A stretch of 64,000 nucleotides of DNA, from NCBI RefSeq assembly GCF_045348435.1, contig NZ_CP157484.1, positions 5,146,001-5,210,000 of the forward strand, given 5' to 3'. The stretch comes from Alsobacter sp045348435 (GTDB taxonomy: Bacteria; Pseudomonadota; Alphaproteobacteria; Rhizobiales; Beijerinckiaceae). Both the position numbers and the translations under genes were made by a program. The notes beneath the pieces are model-generated. The model was not told the DNA's origin. It ran no database searches and saw only the letters and a program-made list of their open reading frames with translations. Below are positions 1 through 6,832 of the stretch, piece after piece; positions within the stretch are counted from its first letter, which is position 1, and each line of letters starts with the position of its first letter.

Positions 1-553
1 TGAGGATCTCGGCCTGCACATGCGGGTTGGAGGTGTTGAGGTCCGGCTGGAAATCGTAGAAGCGGTGGAAGTAGTACTCGCCCGCCTCGGGGTCGCGGGT
101 CCAAGTGGTCTTCTGCACGCCCGGAAAGACCATGCCTTCGTCGGCGTTGGCGGGCTTCTTCTTCGACCAGACATACCAGTCGCGGTAGGGCGACTTCGGG
201 TCCTTCCGGGCCGCCTGGAACCAGGGATGCTGGTCCGACGTGTGGTTCACCACGAGGTCGATCAGCACCCGGATGCCGCGCTGCTTGGCCGCGTGGGTGA
301 ACTCCACGAAGTCGCCCAGCGTGCCGTAGCGCGGGTCGACCCCGTAATGATCGGCGACGTCGTAGCCGTCGTCGCGTCCCGGCGAGGGCTGGAACGGCAT
401 CAGCCAGACCGCCGTCACGCCCAGCCCGTGCAGGTAGTCCAGGCGGCGCACCAGCCCCTGGAAGTCGCCGACCCCGTCGCCATTGGCGTCCATGTAGGTG
501 CCGACAGACAGGCAGTAGATGACGGCGTTCTTGTACCAGAGGTCGTTGATCAC
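1..553 (-). CDS. GH13 alpha-amylase family protein (trehalose synthase-like), 5' part
   Basis: This is the N-terminal 184 residues of a glycoside hydrolase family 13 enzyme; the rest lies left of the window. The frame opens with a GTG at 553 behind a GGGAGG ribosome site six bases upstream. The barrel start (WYKNAVIYCLSVGTYMDANG), the DGYDVADHY segment and conserved region I (DLVVNHTSDQHPWF) are all visible. The family acts on alpha-1,4 or alpha-1,1 glucans or glucosides. The YxDANGDGxGDFxGL opening and DGYDV segment resemble trehalose synthase and related glucosylases more than secreted amylases, and no signal peptide is present, so it is probably cytoplasmic. The exact substrate cannot be fixed because the catalytic triad is outside the window. 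Confidence 0.85.
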   Translation of the reverse strand, partial: MINDLWYKNAVIYCLSVGTYMDANGDGVGDFQGLVRRLDYLHGLGVTAVWLMPFQPSPGRDDGYDVADHYGVDPRYGTLGDFVEFTHAAKQRGIRVLIDLVVNHTSDQHPWFQAARKDPKSPYRDWYVWSKKKPANADEGMVFPGVQKTTWTRDPEAGEYYFHRFYDFQPDLNTSNPHVQAEIL

Positions 554-598
554 GCCTGGCCTCCCGGCTGCTCGAGGATGGATGCGGCCGAAACGGCC

Positions 599-1861
599 TT
601 AGCGGCTCACCTTGACGGTCCCGCCGGTGCGGATGGCCTCGTAGAGGGCGGTGATGACCCGCATGTCGGCCAGGCCTTCCTCGCCCGGCGTCGACGGCTG
701 CTTGTCCTCGGCGACGCATTCGGCGAAGTGGTCCATCTCGGCGGCGAACTGGTTCACCTGCGGGATCAGCAGCTCCTGGTCGCGGGCGTCGCCTTTGGCC
801 TCCTCGCCCTGCTTCACCTTCAGGCGCAGGCCCGCATAGCTGAAGGCGGGGTTCATATCGATCACCCCCTTGGCGCAGTGCACGGTGTAACGCCGGTCGA
901 CCGCGGCCCCGAAGCTGCAGTCGCAATGGGCCAGCGCGCCGGAGGGAAAGCGCATCGTATAGGCGACGCTTTCGGGCACCTCGCGGAAGCGCGGGTCGTC
1001 CTTGGGCTGATGCGCGAAGGCCGACACCTCCACGGGCTCCTCGCCGGTGACGTAGCGCGCGGCGTTGATGCTGTAGATGCCGACATCGCCGAGCGGCCCG
1101 CCCGCGGTGGCGTTGCTGAGCCGGATATTGGGCGCCTTCTGGTCCTGGCAGTTGCTGGACGCGAAGGTCTTCACCGCGCCGAGCTCCTTGCGGCCGCACA
1201 GCTCCATGACCTTCTGGTTGAGCGGCTCATAGTGGAGCCGGTAGGCGATCATCAGCTTGCGGCCGGTCTCCCGCGCGACGGCGATCATCCGCTCGCACTC
1301 CTCGACGGTGGGGGCCATCGGCTTCTCGCACAGCACGTGCTTGCCCGCCCGCAGCGCCCGGATCGTGTATTCGGCGTGCATGTGGTTGGGCAGCACGATG
1401 TAGACGACGTCGATGTCCTCGTTGTCGGCGATCTCGTCGAACTCGTCATAGTCGTAGATGGCGTCCGCATCGACGCCGTAGGCGGCGGCCACCTTCTTGG
1501 CCTTGTCCTCGTGGCCGCTGACGAGCGCCACCGGGACCGCCATGCGGGCCGAGCCGAAGGCCGGCATGATCTCCGCCAGGGCGAGCTCGCCGAGCCCCAC
1601 GACCGCGAAGCCGATCTTGCGCTTCGCCTCCGGGATCTTCAGGTCCGGCGGCTGCCGGTCGGGCGGGGCGAGCGGAATCGGGTCGGAGCCGCCGGCGCCC
1701 TCGGCCGGCGCGGCGGCCAGGACCGGCGCCCCATCCGGGCTTCCCGCCCCGCCGGGCGCGCCGGCGGCCTGGCGCATCGGCAGCGCGCTGGCGGCCCAGC
1801 CCCCGAGGCCGACCAGGGCCGCGGTCTTGGTGAAGGTGCGGCGGCTCGTGTCGATGGTCAT
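599..1861 (-). CDS. Gfo/Idh/MocA family oxidoreductase with Tat signal
   Basis: A 420-residue NAD(P)-dependent oxidoreductase of the glucose-fructose oxidoreductase family. Residues 1-35 form a twin-arginine signal (TSRRTFTK followed by a hydrophobic stretch and an Ala-rich cleavage region), so it is probably exported folded with its cofactor. A Pro/Ala/Gly-rich linker (36-75) precedes the Rossmann fold, with GxGxxA near 89-94 and the family's EKP motif at 179-181. Periplasmic GFOR-type enzymes keep tightly bound NADP and interconvert sugars and lactones. The gene lies 45 bp upstream of the GH13 gene on the same strand, so both may serve sugar or osmolyte metabolism. The substrate is unknown. 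Confidence 0.88.
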   Translation of the reverse strand: MTIDTSRRTFTKTAALVGLGGWAASALPMRQAAGAPGGAGSPDGAPVLAAAPAEGAGGSDPIPLAPPDRQPPDLKIPEAKRKIGFAVVGLGELALAEIMPAFGSARMAVPVALVSGHEDKAKKVAAAYGVDADAIYDYDEFDEIADNEDIDVVYIVLPNHMHAEYTIRALRAGKHVLCEKPMAPTVEECERMIAVARETGRKLMIAYRLHYEPLNQKVMELCGRKELGAVKTFASSNCQDQKAPNIRLSNATAGGPLGDVGIYSINAARYVTGEEPVEVSAFAHQPKDDPRFREVPESVAYTMRFPSGALAHCDCSFGAAVDRRYTVHCAKGVIDMNPAFSYAGLRLKVKQGEEAKGDARDQELLIPQVNQFAAEMDHFAECVAEDKQPSTPGEEGLADMRVITALYEAIRTGGTVKVSR

Positions 1862-1937
1862 GGGGCGTCTCCGCGGCCTGGCGCTGGTCCATTTCGCGGA
1901 GGTAATCGCGGCTGTGCGGGATGGTTCCGGGGCCGCC

Positions 1938-3893
1938 TCAGGCCGCCGGCGTGAACCCGCGCTGGCGCAAGGCGGCCTGGATGTCGGGCCGCGCCAGGGC
2001 CGCCAGGAACGCCTTCACGGCCGGCGAATCCAGCCGGTCGCGGGGAACCACGAAATCATAGGCCTCGTCCGCGATCGGGATGAAGCCCAGCCCGTAACCC
2101 TCCGCCACCGGCCGGATGGTGACGCCCCAGTCGGCCCGGCCCTGCGCGATGGCGGCCGCGACGGCGTTGTGGGAGCGCGGCTGGTTCGAGTAGCCCTCCG
2201 GCCTGCGGCCGGCCAGCAGGCCGTCGACGAGGATGCGGGTGCCCGAGCCGGCGTTGCGGTTCACCATCAGGACGCCCGGCTCCGCCGCCGCGGCCAGCGC
2301 CTGCTCCAGCGTCTTGCCCGCGAAGCGGGCGTCCCCGGCCGCGAAGGCGAAGCCCTGCAGGCGGCCCCAGCCCGGAACCAGCGCGACGCCCTCCGGGAGG
2401 TACGGCCGATTGTAGACCCGCGTGGCCGGGTCCATCAGGTGGATGGGGGCGACGTCGCATTCGCCGCGCCGCAGCGCCGCCAGCCCGGCGAGGCTGCCGA
2501 CCGCGATGCTGCGCGCGGCCACGCCCTCCCCGGCCAGCACGTCCAAGAGCGGCTCCAGGCCCACGCAGTGGCTGCCGACGATCACCAGGTCGGGCAGGCG
2601 CAGCGTCGGCGTCAGCAGCGTCACCTCCACGGTCGAGCCTTCGTCGACGCCGTCCAGCATGGCGTCGACGGTGACGAAGCCGTCCGCCTGCGAGAAGCTC
2701 GACACCGACCCCGAGCTCTTCCCGTTCGGGAAGGCGACGAGCTCCCGCCCGCCCTCCGGGCCCTGTCCGCGGATGAGCGACACCATGACGAATTCGGTGC
2801 GGCCGAGATCCGACGCGAGGCGGACCGCCAGCCGCGCCGGGACGGCGTTCTCGGTCCGGGCAGGCTGGCCGGCGAGGATCCTGAGGACCGGCGCGACGAT
2901 GTCGTGGAAGGTGAACATCGCCGAGGTCGGGAAGCCGGGAAGCACCACGATGGGCTTGGCCGCGCACACCGCCAGGCAGAGCGGCTTGCCGGGCTTCAGC
3001 GCCACCCCATGGGCCACGACGCCGGGCGCGCCGAGCCCGTCGATGAGCCGGTAGGTGAGGTCGCCCGCGCCCTTGGAGGTGCCGCCCGACAGCACCACGG
3101 CGTCATGCTCCGCAAGGGCCTTCCGAAGCGCCGCCTCGAGCGCCGCGGCGTCGTCCGGCACGGCGCCGAGCAGCACGGGCTCGCAGCCGTTCTCGGCCAA
3201 AGCGGCGGCCACGATGGGCCCGTTGGAGTCGTAGATCTGCGCCGGCCCGAGCGGCGCGCCCGGGGGGACGAGCTCGTCCCCGGTCGACAGCACCGCCACG
3301 CGCGGACGGCGGAACACGTCGATCTCGGCGATCCCGCAGGCCGCCAGCATGCCGATCTCGCGCGCTCCCAGCGTCGCGCCGGCCCGCAGCACGACCTCGC
3401 CGCGGGCGATGTCCGACCCCGCGAAGGCGATCTGCCCGCCCGCCGGGCTGGCGCGCCGGACCAGGATGGCGTCGTCTCCGTCGGGGTCGGTGTGCTCCAC
3501 CATGACGACGGCGTCCGACCCGCGCGGAATGGGGCCGCCCGTCGCGATCGGGGTGGCGGTCCCGGGCGCCACGGCGATTTTCGGCGCGACCCCGCACGCC
3601 ACCGTCTCGGGGTTCAGGGCCAGCCGCGCCGGCTCGGCCTCAGTCGCCCCGGCGATGTCGGCGGAGCGCACCGCGAAGCCGTCGACCTGCGAGCGGTCGA
3701 AAGGCGGCGCGTCGATCGGCGCGGCGACCGAGGCGGCGAGCACCCGCCCCAGCGCCGCCGCGAGGGCGACCGTCTCGCGCCCCAGCGGCGCGGGGCGCAG
3801 CGCGGCGGTCCAGCGCCGAACGGCCTCGTCGCGGGACAAAACCGTGAGGAACTGGTCCTGTCCGGACGGCGGCGGAGGCGTCGGCGCGCTCAT
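1938..3893 (-). CDS. MoeA-type molybdopterin molybdotransferase fused to a periplasmic-binding-like domain
   Basis: A 651-residue fusion. Residues 15-420 are a MoeA-type enzyme with PPFDRSQVDGFAV (63-75), STGDEL (203-208), the YDSN segment (221-224) and SGGTSKGAGD (269-278), all normal for inserting metal into adenylylated molybdopterin. Residues about 430-651 form a LysR-substrate/PBP-like domain (VGSHCVGLEPLLDVLAGE, NRNAGSGTR) of the kind fused to MoeA in some bacteria and archaea; it lacks a signal peptide, so it must work in the cytosol, perhaps binding oxyanion or nucleotide. The start codon overlaps the stop of the upstream MoeA-like gene (ATGA), so the genes are translationally coupled. 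It is one of three MoeA-family genes in a row next to formate dehydrogenase. Confidence 0.9.
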   Translation of the reverse strand: MSAPTPPPPSGQDQFLTVLSRDEAVRRWTAALRPAPLGRETVALAAALGRVLAASVAAPIDAPPFDRSQVDGFAVRSADIAGATEAEPARLALNPETVACGVAPKIAVAPGTATPIATGGPIPRGSDAVVMVEHTDPDGDDAILVRRASPAGGQIAFAGSDIARGEVVLRAGATLGAREIGMLAACGIAEIDVFRRPRVAVLSTGDELVPPGAPLGPAQIYDSNGPIVAAALAENGCEPVLLGAVPDDAAALEAALRKALAEHDAVVLSGGTSKGAGDLTYRLIDGLGAPGVVAHGVALKPGKPLCLAVCAAKPIVVLPGFPTSAMFTFHDIVAPVLRILAGQPARTENAVPARLAVRLASDLGRTEFVMVSLIRGQGPEGGRELVAFPNGKSSGSVSSFSQADGFVTVDAMLDGVDEGSTVEVTLLTPTLRLPDLVIVGSHCVGLEPLLDVLAGEGVAARSIAVGSLAGLAALRRGECDVAPIHLMDPATRVYNRPYLPEGVALVPGWGRLQGFAFAAGDARFAGKTLEQALAAAAEPGVLMVNRNAGSGTRILVDGLLAGRRPEGYSNQPRSHNAVAAAIAQGRADWGVTIRPVAEGYGLGFIPIADEAYDFVVPRDRLDSPAVKAFLAALARPDIQAALRQRGFTPAA

Positions 3894-5005
3894 GCGAGGT
3901 CTCCATCGGGGGCCCGGCGATCATCGGCCTCGCCCGGATGTGGGGTGTGCGGGCCGCCCGGCAAGGAGAAGGCCGCCAGGACGGCGCCGGCGGGCGCGCC
4001 TTCGCTCTCGGGCGGGATCAGCGCCCAGGCCTTGGCCCGCGCCCAGGCCGCGATGGTGACGTCGCCGGTCGCCAGCGGCGCGAACCAGCCGTCCACGACG
4101 TCGAGCAGCGCGAGTTCGCTCCAGCCGATGCGGCTGGAGATCTTGCGGGCCAGCGGCAGCGACAGGTCCGGCGCGGCGGCGGCCCGTCCGGCCGCCTTGT
4201 CCAGCGCCGGCCGCAGCAGCGCCAGGCAGGCCGCGACGGCGGGGCCGAAGCCCCGCGGCAGCCGGAGCACGGCCGCGCCGCCCCGCGCCGCGAGGCCGAC
4301 GCCCTCTCCCGGCGACAGCGCGAGCGCGGCGGAGATCGGGGTCTCGTCCGGGCCGGCGGGCGCTGAAGCTCCGCGCGCCTCGACCAGGATCGGCCCCGGC
4401 CCGGACGTGATCTCCCCGAAGGGCCCCAGCAGGGCGCGCAAGACCGCTGCGGCGGTCGGATCGAGCCCGGCGGCGAGGCTCGCCTGCGGCAGACGGATGG
4501 AGACCTGCGCGACGCCGGCCGCCGCCAGGGCGGCCGCGAGGGCGGGCGTGACCGTCTGGCCGGCTTGCGCCAGCGCCGTCCCGGCCGGGACGTCGCCGCC
4601 GGCCCGGCGCATGTTCTCGCCCGGGGCGGCCGCCGCCAGGCAGGCCCAGAGCGGGCCCTGCCGGTCGAGCGCGGCGTCGGGCAGCACGGCGTCGGCGCCG
4701 GGCGGAAGCGGGTCGCCCGTCTCCACCCAGACCGGCGCGGCCGGCAGGAAGGCCGGCGCGTAGCCGGTCGCCCCGACCGTGTCGGCGGCGAAGAGGGCCC
4801 ACCCGTCGCGCAGCGCGGTGGCGGAGGGCGGCGACGCCTCTGCCGCTCGCACGGTCTCGGCGAGCGTGGCCCCGATGGCGTCGAGCGGCGCAGCGGGCCG
4901 CGGCGGGGCTGGCGCGACGCCCTCCAGCCATCGCGCCAGGGCGACGTCGAGCGGCGCGAGCCGGGTCACCCGCGAGGCGCCGGCCGGGGGAGAGCCGCCC
5001 GTCAC
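3890..5005 (-). CDS. degenerate MoeA-like protein
   Basis: A 371-residue protein that aligns with MoeA but has lost key motifs. A GTG at 5005 is taken as start because it sits 4 bp after the stop of the upstream moeA; a longer reading to 5071 would run inside moeA. The segment normally reading PPFDNSAVDGYA is here PPSATALRDGWAL, without the conserved Asp, while the downstream TGDPLPPGADAV segment is kept. The STGDEL and SGGxS motifs of the catalytic domain are not found. It therefore looks like a non-catalytic MoeA paralogue, possibly a scaffold or specificity subunit for cofactor insertion. The open frame is intact and uses the same high-GC codons as its neighbours, so it is a maintained gene rather than a pseudogene. 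Confidence 0.75.
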   Translation of the reverse strand: MTGGSPPAGASRVTRLAPLDVALARWLEGVAPAPPRPAAPLDAIGATLAETVRAAEASPPSATALRDGWALFAADTVGATGYAPAFLPAAPVWVETGDPLPPGADAVLPDAALDRQGPLWACLAAAAPGENMRRAGGDVPAGTALAQAGQTVTPALAAALAAAGVAQVSIRLPQASLAAGLDPTAAAVLRALLGPFGEITSGPGPILVEARGASAPAGPDETPISAALALSPGEGVGLAARGGAAVLRLPRGFGPAVAACLALLRPALDKAAGRAAAAPDLSLPLARKISSRIGWSELALLDVVDGWFAPLATGDVTIAAWARAKAWALIPPESEGAPAGAVLAAFSLPGGPHTPHPGEADDRRAPDGDLA

Positions 5006-5009
5006 GGCC

Positions 5010-6260
5010 TCACCAGAGCAGGCCGAACGGGATGAACCGCACCGCGTCGCCCGGCGCGACCGAGAGCGCATCCTCGGGCAGCTCGACCAGCCCGGCCGTC
5101 TCGGTCAGCGAGCTGAGCACGCCCGCCCCGTCCTGGGGGTGCTTGACGGCCACGTGACCGCCGGGCTCGGCCTGCAGGCTCACCCGCACATATTCGCGCC
5201 GCCCGCTCTTCTTGCGGTAGTCGAAGCCCGACCGCACCGGAAACCCCGCCGGCGGCGCGTAGGTCTCGCCGCGCAGCTGCGCCACCAACGGGCGCAGCAC
5301 ATGCGCGCCGGTGACGAAGACGGCGACCGGGTTGCCCGGCAGCCCCACCAAGGGCGTGCCCGCGATCACCCCGAGCGCCACGGGCCGGCCGGGCTTGATG
5401 GCGAGGCGCCAGAACACCAGCGAACCGGTCGCCGCGATGGCGGCCCGGACATGGTCCTCCTCGCCGGTCGAGACGCCGCCCGACGTCACCAGCAGGTCAT
5501 GGCCGGCGGCGGCGTCGCGCAGCGAGCGCTCCAGCGACGCCCGGTCGTCCGGCAGCCGGCCGAGATCGACCACCGTCACGCCGAGCCGCCCGAGCAGGCC
5601 GCCCAGCAGGGTGCGGTTGGAATCGTAGATCTGCGCCGGGCCGAGCGGCTCGCCGGGTTCGCGCAATTCGTCGCCGGTGGAGAACACGCCCACCCTAAGC
5701 GCGCTGCGCACCGGCAGCTCGGCCGCCCCGACGGCCGCGGCGAGCGCCAGGTCCTGCGGGCGCAGGCGCCGGCCCGCCGGCAGCGCGACGGAGCCGGCCG
5801 CGACGTCCTCGCCGGCCCTGCGCAGATTGGCGCCGGCCCGCAACCCGGCCGGCAGGCTGACCGCGCCGTCGTCCTGCAGGGTGACGTCCTCCTGCATGAA
5901 GACGATGTCGGCGCCGGGCGGGACCGGCGCGCCGGTGAACACCCGCATGGCCGAGCCGGAGACGACATCCTGCGCGGCGTGGCCCGCCGCGACGCGGCCC
6001 CGCACCGGCAGGCGGGTCGGCCCGGCGGGATCGAGGTCTGCCGTGGCGGCGGCGTAGCCGTCCACGGCGGAATTGTCGAAGGGCGGCAGCGGGATCGCGG
6101 CGACGAGGTCCTGCGCCAGGATGCGGCCGTCCGCCCGCGACAGCGCGACCCGCTCCACGCCGGCGACGGGCCGGACGCGCTGCGCCATCAGGGCGAGCGC
6201 GTCGTCGACGGGCATCAGCTCGCCGCCGAACGCGAAGGCGTCGTCACTGAGTTGGGCCAT
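5010..6260 (-). CDS. moeA: molybdopterin molybdotransferase MoeA
   Basis: A 416-residue canonical MoeA. It inserts molybdate (or tungstate) into adenylylated molybdopterin to form the active cofactor. Motifs seen: PPFDNSAVDGYA (59-70), FTGAPVPPGADIV (108-120), STGDEL (194-199), the YDSN segment (212-215) and SGGVSTGEEDH (260-270), followed by LPGNPVA and the C-terminal barrel ending in FIPFG. The start overlaps the end of mobB by 17 bp, showing coupling in one operon downstream of formate dehydrogenase. Of the three MoeA-family genes in the window this one carries the full standard residue set without any fusion, so it is the best candidate for the housekeeping enzyme. Confidence 0.95.
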   Translation of the reverse strand: MAQLSDDAFAFGGELMPVDDALALMAQRVRPVAGVERVALSRADGRILAQDLVAAIPLPPFDNSAVDGYAAATADLDPAGPTRLPVRGRVAAGHAAQDVVSGSAMRVFTGAPVPPGADIVFMQEDVTLQDDGAVSLPAGLRAGANLRRAGEDVAAGSVALPAGRRLRPQDLALAAAVGAAELPVRSALRVGVFSTGDELREPGEPLGPAQIYDSNRTLLGGLLGRLGVTVVDLGRLPDDRASLERSLRDAAAGHDLLVTSGGVSTGEEDHVRAAIAATGSLVFWRLAIKPGRPVALGVIAGTPLVGLPGNPVAVFVTGAHVLRPLVAQLRGETYAPPAGFPVRSGFDYRKKSGRREYVRVSLQAEPGGHVAVKHPQDGAGVLSSLTETAGLVELPEDALSVAPGDAVRFIPFGLLW

Positions 6261-6810
6261 GGTCCACCTGGTCCATCGCGATCAAAACCGCCTCCAGGCT
6301 GGCGATCACGTCGCCGATCGGCCGGGCGGCCTCCAGGGCGGCGTCGGCGAGGGCCGGCAGGTCGTCCGGCGAGAGCACCGGCACGCGCGCCTCGGGGCAG
6401 GGATCGTCCGACGCCACCAGAACGACGTTGGGGTCTCGCGCATGCAGCGGCGGCTTGCCCACCACGGCGCGGTACACCTCCAGCTTGGGCAGCGGCGCCC
6501 GCTTGAACCCCTCCACCAGCACGAGGTCGCAGGGCGAGAGCTGCTTCAGCAGCTCCGAGAGAGGCGTCTCGGCCTCGCCCCGGTGCTCATGCATCAGCGC
6601 CCACCGGTTCTGCGACGAGACCAGCACCTCGCCGGCGCCGGCCTGCCGGTGCGTCCAGGAGTCCTTGCCGGGCGTGTCCACGTCGAAGGCGTGGTGGGCG
6701 TGCTTGACGGTCGAGACTCGCAGGCCCCGGGCCGCCAGCACGGGGATCAGGGCGGCGGCGAGCCGCGTCTTGCCGGACCCGCTCCACCCCGCCAGCCCGA
6801 TCACCCGCAT
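6244..6810 (-). CDS. mobB: molybdopterin-guanine dinucleotide biosynthesis protein MobB
   Basis: A 188-residue GTP-binding protein that assists MobA in attaching GMP to the molybdenum or tungsten cofactor, giving the bis-MGD form used by formate dehydrogenase. The Walker A loop GWSGSGKT lies at 8-15, followed by the family segment TVKHAHHAFDVDTPGKDSW and the DLVLVEGFKRAPLPKLEVYR block. Length is typical. It starts 22 bp after the formate dehydrogenase alpha gene and overlaps moeA, so cofactor assembly is co-transcribed with the enzyme that needs it. No mobA is present in the window. Confidence 0.95.
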   Translation of the reverse strand: MRVIGLAGWSGSGKTRLAAALIPVLAARGLRVSTVKHAHHAFDVDTPGKDSWTHRQAGAGEVLVSSQNRWALMHEHRGEAETPLSELLKQLSPCDLVLVEGFKRAPLPKLEVYRAVVGKPPLHARDPNVVLVASDDPCPEARVPVLSPDDLPALADAALEAARPIGDVIASLEAVLIAMDQVDHGPTQ

Positions 6811-6832
6811 CGCAGGACGCTCCCGGGGCGGC

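Noticed and set aside
1497..4763. Very long open frames on the plus strand opposite the Gfo/Idh and MoeA genes
   Set aside because: High-GC third positions of the real minus-strand genes keep the opposite frames open. The translations are Arg/Ala/Gly-rich with no domains.
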